Origin: Streptomyces fragilis
GTDB lineage: Bacteria > Actinomycetota > Actinomycetes > Streptomycetales > Streptomycetaceae
Length of the DNA stretch: 64,000 nucleotides
NCBI RefSeq assembly: GCF_003112515.1
Contig: NZ_BEVZ01000009.1
Coordinates: 124,001 to 188,000, forward strand
Reading direction: 5' to 3'
Shown: in pieces, positions 1 to 7,956 of the stretch
Layout of the letters: each line of letters begins with the position of its first letter
How positions within the stretch are numbered: the stretch's first letter is position 1
Program-made: the position numbers and the translations under genes
Notes under the pieces: generated by a model
Database searches by the model: none
What the model was told of the DNA's origin: nothing
Seen by the model: the letters and a program-made list of their open reading frames with translations, nothing else

Positions 1-2
1 AG

Positions 3-758
3 GACCACCTCGCCGAGTTGCGGGTGAACGTGCACCCGGCGGAGCGCCGCCGCGGCGTCGGGGCGCGGCTGCTGGAGGAGGCGGTGACCGCCGCCCGCGA
101 GCGGGGCCGCCGCTCGGTGATCGCGTCGGCCGACGCGGGGACGCCCGGCGACCACTTCCTCGCCGCGAGCGGTTTCCGGAAGGTGCTCACGCTGACCTAC
201 GCCCGGCTGGCGCTGGACGGGCTCGACGGCGATGCGCTGCGGGAGATCGAGGCGGCGGCGGAACGACCGCACCCGGGCTACCGCCTCACCTCGTGGCACG
301 GCGCCGTCCCCGGCGACCTGGCCGCGAGCTTCGCCCGCTCACGCCGGGCGATGGACGACATGCCGATGGACGACACCGACCACGGCGTCGTGACCTGGGA
401 CGTGGAGCGGGTGCTGGCCGCCGCGCAGGCCGTCGCCGACCGCGGCGACCTGCTGACCACGGTGGCCGCCGTCGACGCGTCGGACGGGTCGATCGCCGGC
501 TTCACCGAACTCGTGGTGCCGGGCGACGGCGAGGGCGACGGACAGCACTACGGCACCGGCGTGCTCCCGGAGCACCGGGGTCACGGCCTCGGCCGGTGGA
601 TGAAGGCCGAGTCGATCCGCCTCGCGCGCCGCGACCACCCCGGGCTCACCGGCCTGGTCACCGACACGGCGGACAGCAACACGCACATGCGGCGGATCAA
701 CGACGCGCTCGGTTACGTCCCGACGCACAAGGCCCTGGAGTACCAGCTCGACCTCTGA
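3..758 (+). CDS. Tandem-GNAT N-acetyltransferase (5' end outside window)
   Basis: Acetyl-CoA-dependent acyltransferase of the GNAT superfamily; substrate unknown. The frame is open to the window edge, so the N-terminus is missing. The visible part opens at the acetyl-CoA loop of a first GNAT domain (VNVHPAERRRGVGARLL, matching the Q/RxxGxG/A motif). A second, more diverged GNAT domain covers about residues 90-251, with its own loop (GVLPEHRGHGLGRWMKAE) and a late N-x-x-M-x-x-x-N-x-x-x-G-Y segment. Such double-GNAT proteins are common in Streptomyces and are often linked to antibiotic or small-molecule acetylation, which is family knowledge rather than anything shown here. The stop lies about 140 bp before the LPMO gene. 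Confidence 0.85.
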   Translation, partial: DHLAELRVNVHPAERRRGVGARLLEEAVTAARERGRRSVIASADAGTPGDHFLAASGFRKVLTLTYARLALDGLDGDALREIEAAAERPHPGYRLTSWHGAVPGDLAASFARSRRAMDDMPMDDTDHGVVTWDVERVLAAAQAVADRGDLLTTVAAVDASDGSIAGFTELVVPGDGEGDGQHYGTGVLPEHRGHGLGRWMKAESIRLARRDHPGLTGLVTDTADSNTHMRRINDALGYVPTHKALEYQLDL

Positions 759-796
759 GGCGGCGAGCCCGTCGGGCGGGCCGGAAGTGACGCAAT

Positions 797-806
797 ACAA
801 CGTTGT
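797..806. promoter_or_regulatory. LacI-type palindrome upstream of LPMO
   Basis: Perfect 10-bp palindrome ACAACGTTGT with the central CG typical of LacI/GalR-family operators, 30 bp upstream of the CebR-like box. It may be a second operator for the same promoter. Its assignment is inferred from symmetry only. Confidence 0.35.
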
Positions 807-836
807 CACTGTGTTGGCATGTACGCAACCTTGGTG

Positions 837-850
837 TGGGAGCGCTCCCG
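837..850. promoter_or_regulatory. CebR-like operator
   Basis: TGGGAGCGCTCCCG matches 13 of 14 positions of the palindrome TGGGAGCGCTCCCA bound by the cellobiose-responsive LacI-family repressor CebR in Streptomyces. It lies 45 bp before the LPMO start codon, so the gene is probably induced when cellobiose or cellotriose releases the repressor. Confidence 0.8.
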
Positions 851-895
851 CTCCCTCCCCCGCATCCGCCCCCACTCCGTCCGAGGAGGACACCC

Positions 896-1567
896 ATGAC
901 CCGTTCCGAACTCGCCGGCCGATTACGCCGCGGCCCGCTCCTGGTCCTCTCCCTGGTCACCGCCGCGCTGTTCACGCTGGTCCCGACGAGCGGCACCGCC
1001 TACGCCCACGGCTCGGTGGTCGACCCGGCGACCCGCAACTACGGCTGTTGGCTGCGCTGGGGCAGCGACTTCCAGAACCCGGCGATGCAGCAGCAGGACC
1101 CGATGTGCTGGCAGGCCTGGCAGGCCGACACCAACGCCATGTGGAACTGGAACGGCCTTTACCGCAACGGTTCCGCCGGCAACTTCCAGGCGGTCATCCC
1201 CAACGGCCAGCAGTGCAGCGGAGGCCGGACCGAGAACGGCCGCTACAACGCCATGGACGCGGTGGGCAACTGGAAGGCCACCGACGTCGGTTCCAGCTTC
1301 ACCCTCCGGCTGCACGACCAGGCCCGGCACGGCGCGGACTACATCCTCGTCTACGTCACCCGGCAGGGCTTCAACCCGGTCACCCAGCCGCTGACCTGGA
1401 ACGACCTTCAGTTGGTCACCCGTACCAGCCGTTACGCCCCCGGCTCGGACTACAACGTCCCGCTGAGCATCTCCGGACGCAGCGGCCGGGCCGTGATCTA
1501 CACCATCTGGCAGGCCTCGCACATGGACCAGACCTACTTCCTGTGCAGCGACGTCAACTTCCGCTGA
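896..1567 (+). CDS. Secreted AA10 lytic polysaccharide monooxygenase
   Basis: Copper-dependent oxidative cleavage of crystalline polysaccharide, likely cellulose or chitin, outside the cell. Of 223 residues, about 37 form a signal peptide with twin arginines (RLRRGP), a hydrophobic core and an AYA cleavage site, leaving His38 as the new N-terminus (HGSVVDPATRNYG). That residue is the first ligand of the copper histidine brace. The second brace His sits in LHDQARHGADY and the axial Phe in the C-terminal DVNF. There is no cellulose-binding module, so this is a single-domain enzyme. ATG 896 is chosen because GAGGAGG lies just upstream; an in-frame start at 803 would spoil the signal peptide. The CebR-like box in front suggests cellulose as the regulon signal. 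Confidence 0.93.
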   Translation: MTRSELAGRLRRGPLLVLSLVTAALFTLVPTSGTAYAHGSVVDPATRNYGCWLRWGSDFQNPAMQQQDPMCWQAWQADTNAMWNWNGLYRNGSAGNFQAVIPNGQQCSGGRTENGRYNAMDAVGNWKATDVGSSFTLRLHDQARHGADYILVYVTRQGFNPVTQPLTWNDLQLVTRTSRYAPGSDYNVPLSISGRSGRAVIYTIWQASHMDQTYFLCSDVNFR

Positions 1568-1586
1568 CCGGAACGGATCACCGACG

Positions 1587-1614
1587 CCCCGCCGGGTGGT
1601 TCCGCCCGGCGGGG
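1587..1614. terminator. Bidirectional stem-loop terminator
   Basis: Perfect 10-bp arms (CCCCGCCGGG / CCCGGCGGGG) around an 8-nt loop between the converging LPMO and TPR-protein genes. There is no U-tract, as is usual in Streptomyces. Confidence 0.6.
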
Positions 1615-1618
1615 AGCG

Positions 1619-1658
1619 GCACGCCACGGCACGCCATCGCACGCCGCGGCACGCCGCG
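1619..1658. repeat. Four 10-bp tandem repeats
   Basis: Four consecutive copies of GCACGCCRCG-like decamers (the second reads GCACGCCATC) directly after the terminator and just outside the stop codon of the TPR gene. The last two copies are identical. Confidence 0.7.
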
Positions 1659-1663
1659 GCTCG

Positions 1664-2701
1664 TCAGCCGAAGCTGGCGTAGGCGAAGAGCGCGCCGCCC
1701 AGCAGCACCGGCGCGGCCAGCCACCAGGAGCGGACGGCCGCGTAGACGCCGGCGAAGACGGTGAAGACCAGCGTCAGCACACCGGCGATGCCGGCCAGCA
1801 GGCGCAGGGCGTCGGAGAGCGGCATCTTGTCGGCGACCTGGACGCTGGTGACGATGAACGCGATCACCGCGGCGAGCAGGCCCAGGGTTCCCAGCGACTC
1901 CGAGCGGAGCTTGGCGAGTTCGCCCTCCTCGCGCCGCCGGATGGCCTCGGCCACCGTGGTGAGCCGCCGGTCCATCTCCTGCTCCAGCCGCCGCGTCGTC
2001 TCGTGCAGGGACTGCCGGATGCGGCCGGTCTCCGCGCGCAGGCGGACGTCGGCGCGCAGCCGCTGGTACTCGATGACCCGGATCGCGTAGCCGTTCAGGC
2101 TGGAGTCCTCGAGCTCCATGGCCCGCTGGATCGCGGCCTCGGCCTCCTCGTACCGGCCCAGCAGGGCGCACAGCTGGCCCTTGACCGCGCGGAACCTCGC
2201 CCGCTCCGGGTCCGCCTCGATCGAGCGTTCCACCCGGGCCAGCGCCTGGGTCAGGTCCGCCTCCGGGACCTCGGCTCCGGACCAGCCCAGTTCCGCCAGC
2301 GTGCGGGCGTGGTGGGCCACCAGGGGCTGGTTGTTGGGGTAGGCGTCCAGCGCCCGGGAGGCGAACTCGACCGAGCTCGGCAGGTCAGGGCCGCCGGGGT
2401 GCAGCATGGCCATGTCGGAGTCGAGCACGGCCCGCATCGGCATGTCGTCGAAGTGACCCGCGTAGCGCTCGTAGAGGCGGCGGAAGCGGTCGGAGTCCAG
2501 CGCCCTGCGGTGCCGGGCGAGCAGGACGTACAGCGCGTCGAAGCCGCGCTTGCGGTCGCCGGGGTCCGTGATCAGCGCCTCGAGTGCCGTCATCTCCTCC
2601 TCGGTCAGCCGGTCGCAGAGGGCGCCGGCCCGCGCGTGGTACTCCGACGAGGCGTGCGGGGGCATGGCGTCGAGCGCCCCGGTGATGTCGGTGGAGAGCA
2701 T
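1664..2701 (-). CDS. TPR-like protein with C-terminal membrane anchor
   Basis: Unrecognised 345-residue protein. Residues about 1-190 are helical with TPR-like spacing, for example SVEFASRALDAYPNN, ALARVERSIEADPERARF and GRYEEAEAAIQRAMELE. Residues about 195-265 are highly charged and probably coiled coil (LRAETGRIRQSLHETTRRLE onward). The C-terminus has about three hydrophobic segments (GLLAAVIAFIVTSVQVA, AGIAGVLTLVFTVFAGVYAAV and WLAAPVLLGGALFAYASF). This predicts a cytoplasmic scaffold tethered to the membrane by its C-terminus. ATG 2701 is preferred over the longer frame from 2812 because GGGAGGAA precedes it and the extension looks non-coding. It is monocistronic and converges on the LPMO gene; there is no evidence that it works with it. 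Confidence 0.7.
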   Translation of the reverse strand: MLSTDITGALDAMPPHASSEYHARAGALCDRLTEEEMTALEALITDPGDRKRGFDALYVLLARHRRALDSDRFRRLYERYAGHFDDMPMRAVLDSDMAMLHPGGPDLPSSVEFASRALDAYPNNQPLVAHHARTLAELGWSGAEVPEADLTQALARVERSIEADPERARFRAVKGQLCALLGRYEEAEAAIQRAMELEDSSLNGYAIRVIEYQRLRADVRLRAETGRIRQSLHETTRRLEQEMDRRLTTVAEAIRRREEGELAKLRSESLGTLGLLAAVIAFIVTSVQVADKMPLSDALRLLAGIAGVLTLVFTVFAGVYAAVRSWWLAAPVLLGGALFAYASFG

Positions 2702-2869
2702 GTCGTGGGTTCCTCCCGCCCCTGGGACCGGTCCGGCGGCCGGTGTCCCCGTGCTGGTGCGGCCCCCGCGGCCGCAGCGTCTCAGTAGATCGCCCCGGTC
2801 GAAGATCCACAAGCGGGCATCCGGTCAAGGACTCTGCCTGCCTGCGGAGTTGACGCAGCACACGCCAGG

Positions 2870-3388
2870 TCAGGGCCGGTCTCCCTCGGTCCGCCCGCGC
2901 GGCGGGGCGAGCGGGACGGAGCCGTCCATGTCCACGTCGGCGAACAGGTCCAGCATGCGGCCCAGGACCTTCAGGCAGGCGTCCACGTCCTCGTGGGTGA
3001 GGTCGCCGTCGACCTGACGCAGCAGGGTGCGCTCGTGGGCGGTGACGGCGGCCACCGCCCGCGCCCCGGCGGGGGTGAGGGCGATCAGCGGGGAGCGCCG
3101 GTGGGCGGGGTTGGGCCGGCTCTCCGCGAAGCCGCGGGCGACGGCGTCGTTGACCATGCGCTGCACGAACTGGCGGCTGAGCGCCTGCGCGCGGCTCATC
3201 CGGGGGACGGTCAGCGGGCCGTGCCGGTCCAGGAGGTCGAGGACGGCGCGCACGCCGACGCTCACCCCGTCGACCGGCGTCTCCTGCTCCACCTTGCGGA
3301 AGACCTTGTGGTACAGCGGGCCGACCAGGTCGAAGACCTCGGTCAGCCGTCGGGCCCGGGCGTCGGGGTCCATGGGGCCGGACGTCAT
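2870..3388 (-). CDS. MarR-family transcriptional regulator
   Basis: Winged helix-turn-helix regulator of 172 residues from the favoured ATG 3388, which has GAGGAG upstream. A GTG at 3418 would add 10 residues. The N-terminal dimerisation helix (RLTEVFDLVGPLYHKVF) is followed by the wHTH (GPLTVPRMSRAQALSRQFVQRMVNDAVARGF) and the wing (RPNPAHRRSPLIALTPAG). It diverges from an alpha/beta hydrolase, and the shared 87-bp spacer carries two copies of a 17-bp pseudo-palindrome. The simplest reading is that the protein represses itself and the hydrolase until a small ligand, perhaps the hydrolase substrate, binds. Confidence 0.88.
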   Translation of the reverse strand: MTSGPMDPDARARRLTEVFDLVGPLYHKVFRKVEQETPVDGVSVGVRAVLDLLDRHGPLTVPRMSRAQALSRQFVQRMVNDAVARGFAESRPNPAHRRSPLIALTPAGARAVAAVTAHERTLLRQVDGDLTHEDVDACLKVLGRMLDLFADVDMDGSVPLAPPRGRTEGDRP

Positions 3389-3428
3389 CGGCTGCCGCTC
3401 CTCGTTCGTGTCATCCACACCCCCATCA

Positions 3429-3445
3429 TGACACCTCGGTTGTCA
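3429..3445. promoter_or_regulatory. MarR operator copy 1
   Basis: TGACACCTCGGTTGTCA, with TGACA/TGTCA arms. The second copy (3460-3476) starts 31 bp later, about three helical turns, so two dimers would bind one face of the DNA. Confidence 0.7.
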
Positions 3446-3459
3446 ACTGCGCCAAACAA

Positions 3460-3476
3460 TGACACCTTAGTTGTCA
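3460..3476. promoter_or_regulatory. MarR operator copy 2, overlapping hydrolase start
   Basis: TGACACCTTAGTTGTCA differs from copy 1 at only two central bases. Its last base is the A of the hydrolase ATG. Bound regulator would cover the transcription start, and the absence of a Shine-Dalgarno sequence suggests a leaderless mRNA. Confidence 0.7.
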
Positions 3477-4231
3477 TGAAGACCTTCCTCAGTGACGACG
3501 GTCCGCTCGCCTACACCGAAGCAGGCCCCGGGGACGGCCCGTTGGTCGTCCTCCTGCACTCCGGCTTCGCCGACCACACCGTCTGGCGGTGGCAGATCCC
3601 CGAACTGGCCGAGCGCTTCCACGTGGTGGCGACGGACCTGCGCGGGCACGGCCGCTCCGCCAACGCGAGCCGCCCCTTCCGCGTGGCCGACGACGTGGCC
3701 GCGTTGATCCGTCACCTGGACGCCGGGCCGGCCGTGGTGGTGGGGGTGTCCATGGGTGCGGGCGTCGCCGTGGAGACCGCGCTGGAACACCCGCCCCTGG
3801 TACGGGCCCTGGTGATCTCCGGCGGAGGGGTCGTGCCGCTCCCGCCGGGTCACGATCCGAACGAGCCGCCGCCGATGCCGGCCTTCCCGCCCGACTGGCC
3901 GCTCTCCTCGATGCACCACCACGACCCCGAGGCGGTGGAACTGCTCCGGAAGGCGCTGGCGGGCACCATGGCCAAGCACACGCCGGACGAGCCCAACCTG
4001 CTGGTGACGGTCCCCGACGTCGCCGCACGCCTCGGGGAGCTGGCGAAGGTCCCCGTACTGGCGCTGGACGGCGAGCACGACGCCCCGGGCTTCCTCGCCG
4101 CGACGGCCGCGGTGACCGGAGCGGTCGAGCGGGGCGAGAGCGTCCGCCTCCCCGGGGCGATGCACCTGCCCAACCTGGAGAACCCGCGGGCCTACAACAA
4201 GGCGCTGCTGGCCTTCCTCGACACTCTCTGA
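3476..4231 (+). CDS. Alpha/beta-hydrolase
   Basis: Serine hydrolase of 251 residues with an alpha/beta fold; substrate unknown. It shows the oxyanion HSGFADH, the DLRGHGRS loop, the nucleophile elbow GVSMG (Ser near residue 93), the acid in LALDGEHD, and a catalytic His in LPGAMHLPNLENP. The closest named relatives are 3-oxoadipate enol-lactonase-like and haloperoxidase-like hydrolases, but nothing here fixes the substrate. No Shine-Dalgarno sequence precedes ATG 3476, and the promoter and operator run right up to it. Control by the divergent MarR regulator is very likely. It converges on the histidine kinase gene. Confidence 0.88.
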   Translation: MKTFLSDDGPLAYTEAGPGDGPLVVLLHSGFADHTVWRWQIPELAERFHVVATDLRGHGRSANASRPFRVADDVAALIRHLDAGPAVVVGVSMGAGVAVETALEHPPLVRALVISGGGVVPLPPGHDPNEPPPMPAFPPDWPLSSMHHHDPEAVELLRKALAGTMAKHTPDEPNLLVTVPDVAARLGELAKVPVLALDGEHDAPGFLAATAAVTGAVERGESVRLPGAMHLPNLENPRAYNKALLAFLDTL

Positions 4232-4298
4232 CGCCCTCGGGCCCGCGTCGGGAGGCTCCTCACGCCCCCCGTCGGAGGGCCGCCGCCCCGGCCGGCCC

Positions 4299-6026
4299 TC
4301 AGCCCTCGGCCGGGAGTGGTACCTCCCAGGTCAGCGCCGTGCCGCCGTCCGGCGGCACGGCGAGCCGCAGCGCGCCGCCCCGCTGTTCGGCGCGTTCGGA
4401 CATGTTCCGCAGGCCGCTGCGCCGTCCGCCCGGCGTGAGGCCCACTCCGTTGTCGGTCACCGTGAGCCGCACCGTGCGGCCGTCGGTCTCGACGATCACG
4501 TCGACCCGGTCCGCGTGGGCGTGGCGGGCGACGTTGGTCAGGGCCTCGGAGAGCACCGCCACCAGGTCGTCGGCCGTCCCGGCGGGGACGACCGTGTCCA
4601 CCAGTCCCTCCATGCGCACGCCCGGCGCGAAGCCGAGGACGGGCGCGGCCTCGCCCGCGACGCCCACCAGGCGCGAGCGCAGGCCGGCGGCGCCCTCGCC
4701 GACCCGGGCGCGCAGCCCGAAGATGGTGGAACGGATGATCTTGATGGTCTGGTCGAGGTCGTCGACCGCCCGCATCACCCGGTCCGCCGCGACCGGGTGC
4801 TCGATGAACCGCCCCGCGCTCTGCAGCGTCATGCCGGTGGCGAAGAGCCGCTGGATCGCCAGGTCGTGCAGGTCGCGGGCGATGCGGTCACGGTCCTGGA
4901 GCACCGCCATCTGCTCCGCGTCGCGGCGGCGTTCGGCGAGCTCCATGGCGATGGCCGCCTGCGCCGCGAAGGCCTGCAGCTGCTCGGTCTCCTCACCGGT
5001 GAAGGCCGACCCGCCCGCCTGACGGGCCAGCAGCACGACGCCGCGGACGCCCTGCCCGCCGTCCCCGATGGGCACGGCGACGGCCGGCCCCCGGCCGGGC
5101 AGCAGCGAGACGTCGTCCGGCAGTCCGCCGCCGTCCGCCGGGAGGTCCGCCCAGAAGGCCGGGGCGGCCGTCGAGTAGGAGCGGCCCAGCAGGCTCTCCC
5201 CCACCTTCAGGACCAGCCCGCCGAGCTCGTCCGCGCCCTCGCCGGTGGCCAGTTCCACCCGCAGGGACACGCCGTCGTCGAGGGGCACCGCGACCACGGC
5301 GCGGGCGGCGCCGGTGATCTCCCGGGCCCGCTCCGCCATCAGGCCGAGCACGTCGGAACGGCCGGTGCCGGACATCAGGCTGTGGGTGATCTCCGCGTTG
5401 GCCCGCAGCCAGCGCTCGCGCAGCCGCGACTCCTCGTACAGGCGGGCGTTGTCGATGGCGACGCCTGCGGCCACCGCCAGCGTGGACAGCACCGACTCGT
5501 CGTCCTCGTCGAACTGTGCCCCGCCCCGCTTCTCGGTCAGGTACAGGTTGCCGAAGACCTGCTCGCGCACCCGGATCGGCACGCCCAGGAAGCTGTTCAT
5601 CGGCGGATGGTGGGGCGGGAAGCTGTACGAGGCGGGGTGTTCGGAGAGCTTGGTGAGCCGCAGCGGCTCCGGATGCCGGATCAGCTCGCCGAGGATGCCG
5701 TGCCCCTCCGGGAAGGGGCCGATCTCGGCTATCTGCTCGTCGCTCACGCCGATGGTGTGGAAGGCCGACAGGCGCCGCCCGTCCGGGCCGATCACGCCGA
5801 GCGCGGCGTACCGCGCGTCGACCAGCACGGCCGCAGCCTCGACGATGCCGTGCAGCGCCTGCTGCAGGTCGAGCTCACGGCCCACCGCCAGGACGGCCTC
5901 CAGGAGGCTGTGCACGCGGTCGCGGGTGCCCCGGGCGGCGTCCAGCCGGGCCTGCACCTCGCCCAGCAGTTCGTCCAGCCTCAGCTGCGGCAGCCGCACC
6001 CGCGGCCCCGGGGATTCCTCAGCCAC
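4299..6026 (-). CDS. Two-GAF sensor histidine kinase, DevS/OsdK type (orphan)
   Basis: Cytoplasmic NarL-class histidine kinase of 575 residues. GAF-A covers about residues 55-200, GAF-B about 220-370, a HisKA_3 dimerisation domain carries the phospho-His in RIARDLHDLAIQRLF (near 387), and the HATPase_c domain ends the protein (N-box EALTNVARHAH, then TDNGVGL). GAF-A has the HHPPM segment (about 138-142) at the place where mycobacterial DevS/DosT carry their haem-ligating His. A haem-based O2/NO sensor is therefore plausible but unproven. GTG 6026 has GGAGGG upstream. No response regulator lies next to it. A close paralogue sits at 16049-17815 beside a DevR-like regulator, which may be its partner. 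Confidence 0.88.
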   Translation of the reverse strand: MAEESPGPRVRLPQLRLDELLGEVQARLDAARGTRDRVHSLLEAVLAVGRELDLQQALHGIVEAAAVLVDARYAALGVIGPDGRRLSAFHTIGVSDEQIAEIGPFPEGHGILGELIRHPEPLRLTKLSEHPASYSFPPHHPPMNSFLGVPIRVREQVFGNLYLTEKRGGAQFDEDDESVLSTLAVAAGVAIDNARLYEESRLRERWLRANAEITHSLMSGTGRSDVLGLMAERAREITGAARAVVAVPLDDGVSLRVELATGEGADELGGLVLKVGESLLGRSYSTAAPAFWADLPADGGGLPDDVSLLPGRGPAVAVPIGDGGQGVRGVVLLARQAGGSAFTGEETEQLQAFAAQAAIAMELAERRRDAEQMAVLQDRDRIARDLHDLAIQRLFATGMTLQSAGRFIEHPVAADRVMRAVDDLDQTIKIIRSTIFGLRARVGEGAAGLRSRLVGVAGEAAPVLGFAPGVRMEGLVDTVVPAGTADDLVAVLSEALTNVARHAHADRVDVIVETDGRTVRLTVTDNGVGLTPGGRRSGLRNMSERAEQRGGALRLAVPPDGGTALTWEVPLPAEG

Positions 6027-6108
6027 CGGTCGGCCCCCTCCACACTGTTCTCCGACAACGGTCCGCGACGGTGAAGATTACGTGACGGCACGGCAGTTGG
6101 GGGGTTGG

Positions 6109-6122
6109 GGGCCGGAAGGACC
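6109..6122. promoter_or_regulatory. Possible DevR/OsdR-type box before orphan kinase
   Basis: GGGCCGGAAGGACC is a GGNCC-N4-GGNCC pseudo-palindrome 83 bp upstream of the kinase GTG. It resembles sites before ppdK (18702) and the split-barrel gene (21559). The assignment is inferred from recurrence in the window. Confidence 0.4.
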
Positions 6123-6157
6123 GTCACCCCCGCGAGGCACGCGCGCGGGGGTGACGG
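6121..6157 (-). terminator. Terminator after amidase gene
   Basis: Perfect 14-bp arms (CCGTCACCCCCGCG and its complement) around a 9-nt loop. It lies about 110 bp beyond the amidase stop, and upstream of the kinase promoter region. Confidence 0.6.
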
Positions 6158-6175
6158 AAACGGGGGACGGAAACG

Positions 6176-6203
6176 GTGACGGCAGCCGGGTGACGGCAGC
6201 CGG
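6176..6203. repeat. 14-bp direct duplication
   Basis: GTGACGGCAGCCGG occurs twice in direct succession in the spacer between the amidase stop and its terminator. No function is evident. Confidence 0.6.
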
Positions 6204-6265
6204 GTGGCCCGCAACGGGGACGGGTTCCCTGACGGGACCGGGCGGGCCGTCGGTGGCGCGGACCG

Positions 6266-7873
6266 TCAGCGACCGGCCTGGAGGGCTCCCCAGGTGCCGG
6301 AGCCCACGATCCCGTCGACGGTCAGGCCGCGGCTCGTCTGGTAGTCGCGGACCGCCGTCGCCGTGCCCGAGCCGAAGGAGCCGTCGGCGCTCACGGTCCG
6401 GCCGAGCGCCGCGGTCAGCGCGCGCTGCAGGCGCTGTACGTCGGCGCCCGAGCTGCCCTGCTGGAGGACCGGCTTGGTCCCCGCGGAGAGCAGCGCCGTC
6501 CAGGTGCGGGCGCCCACGACGCCGTCGGAGGTGAGGCCCTTGGCGGTCTGGAAGGACTTCACGGCGGAGGTGGTCCCGGAGCCGAAGATGCCGTCGACCG
6601 TGCCGGCGTTGTGGCCCTGCTGGTTGAGCAGGTGCTGGGCGGCACGGACCAGGTCGCCGGTGGAGCCGGCGCTGATCGAGGTGTAGGCGGGGAAGCTGAG
6701 CTGGACCTGGCCGCCGGTGGTGGTGCCGCCGACCAGCTGCATGTAGTAGGTCCAGTCCCAGTAGGGCCCGGGGTCGGTGTGGTCGTTGCCCGGCACCTCG
6801 ACGTGGCCGACGATGTGCGTCCGGTCCTTGGGGATGGCGTACCGGTCGGCGAGGTGCCGGGTGAGGGCGGCCGACGAGCGGTACATGGCGTCGGTGAACC
6901 ACTTGGGCTCGCTGACGTACCCCTCGTGCTCGATGCCCACGCTGTAGGGGTTGCCGGACCGGGCGTGCCAGGCGGTGTCCTTCTCACGGACCGACTGGGT
7001 GACCTGGCCGTCCGAGGAGCGGATCGTGTAGTGCGCGCTCACGTCGGAGGACGGGTTCTGGAACCAGCTGATGGACCCCGCGTACGACCCCTGGGTGACG
7101 TGGACGACCACGTGGGTGATGGCGGAGCTGCGTCCCACCGTGTAGTTGGAGGCGTCGGCGGGCACCCACAGGGCGGGCGCGTAGTCGGTGCTCTGGATAC
7201 CGAACTCGCCGGTCGTCGAGCGCTCCAGTTTCCCCCGGTCGGGTTCGACCGCCCGGGGGGCGACCGTCACCGTCTCGCCGGTCTCGGTGCGGGCGGTCAG
7301 CCCCTGGCCGAGGAAGTCGTACACCGCGTCCGCGTAGAGCCGGGCGGCGCGGTCGTCCTTCGCGCCGCCGTAGGCGGCCACCGTCTCGTACCAGGCGCCC
7401 GCGTCCCGGCGGTCCGCGGCGCCGAGGCCCCGCTCGTCGGCGAGGGCCCGCAGGACGGCGGCGGCGCCGCGGATGTTCGCGGCGGTGTCCTCGCGCAGCC
7501 GCTCCCGGGACAGGCCGGTGAGGCCGGCCGCCTGCTCGAGGGTGCGGTGGTCGGGGTTGCTGACCAGGTGCATCACGCCGTAGCCGTTGGCCTGGCTGGG
7601 CTCGCCGTCGTGGCTGTTCAGGCGGCTCTCGCCGTAGGCGACGGCCACCAGCAGGTCGCGGGGGACCCCGTATTCGGCGGCGGACCGGGCGAAGGCGCGC
7701 GCCACCGGCCCGGCCTCCGCCCCGACGGCGGCCCCCCGCTCCGGGGCCGGGGCCGCGACGCCGGCGGGGGCGCTCGTCACCATCAGGGCGGCCGCCAGCA
7801 CCGCGCCCAGGGCGGGCACCGCGGTACGTCTGAAACGGGCCGTGCGCGTGCGGAGCGCCGTTCGTGTGCTCAA
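6266..7873 (-). CDS. Secreted N-acetylmuramoyl-L-alanine amidase with two peptidoglycan-binding domains
   Basis: Cell-wall hydrolase of 535 residues cutting the lactyl-amide bond of peptidoglycan. A signal peptide (basic start, then LGAVLAAALMV and a GVAA site) leads into a muramidase/transglycosylase-like helical region at about 50-185 (LVAVAYGESRLNSH, GYGVMHLVSNPDH). An Amidase_2 domain follows at about 250-385, with zinc-ligand candidates in HVVVHVTQG and GHVEVPGNDHTDPGPYW. Two PG_binding_1 repeats end the protein (each with VDGIFGSGTTSAV / ADGSFGSGTATAV spacing). TTG 7873 is preferred because GGAGG sits 4 nt upstream and the signal peptide starts cleanly; ATG 7918 is the alternative. It lies 83 bp after STM4011 on the same strand, so read-through from that operon is possible, but the protein is a standard Streptomyces amidase. 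Confidence 0.88.
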   Translation of the reverse strand: MSTRTALRTRTARFRRTAVPALGAVLAAALMVTSAPAGVAAPAPERGAAVGAEAGPVARAFARSAAEYGVPRDLLVAVAYGESRLNSHDGEPSQANGYGVMHLVSNPDHRTLEQAAGLTGLSRERLREDTAANIRGAAAVLRALADERGLGAADRRDAGAWYETVAAYGGAKDDRAARLYADAVYDFLGQGLTARTETGETVTVAPRAVEPDRGKLERSTTGEFGIQSTDYAPALWVPADASNYTVGRSSAITHVVVHVTQGSYAGSISWFQNPSSDVSAHYTIRSSDGQVTQSVREKDTAWHARSGNPYSVGIEHEGYVSEPKWFTDAMYRSSAALTRHLADRYAIPKDRTHIVGHVEVPGNDHTDPGPYWDWTYYMQLVGGTTTGGQVQLSFPAYTSISAGSTGDLVRAAQHLLNQQGHNAGTVDGIFGSGTTSAVKSFQTAKGLTSDGVVGARTWTALLSAGTKPVLQQGSSGADVQRLQRALTAALGRTVSADGSFGSGTATAVRDYQTSRGLTVDGIVGSGTWGALQAGR

Positions 7874-7956
7874 GGTTCCTCCAGGTCGCCGGAGCGGCCG
7901 CGGGGGCGGCCGTGTCATGAGGGCGCCCCCACTCCAGCCGATACGTCATGCACGCG

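Noticed and set aside
803..895. Upstream extension of the LPMO frame from 803
   Set aside because: It would place 31 extra residues before the signal peptide and runs through the CebR-like operator.
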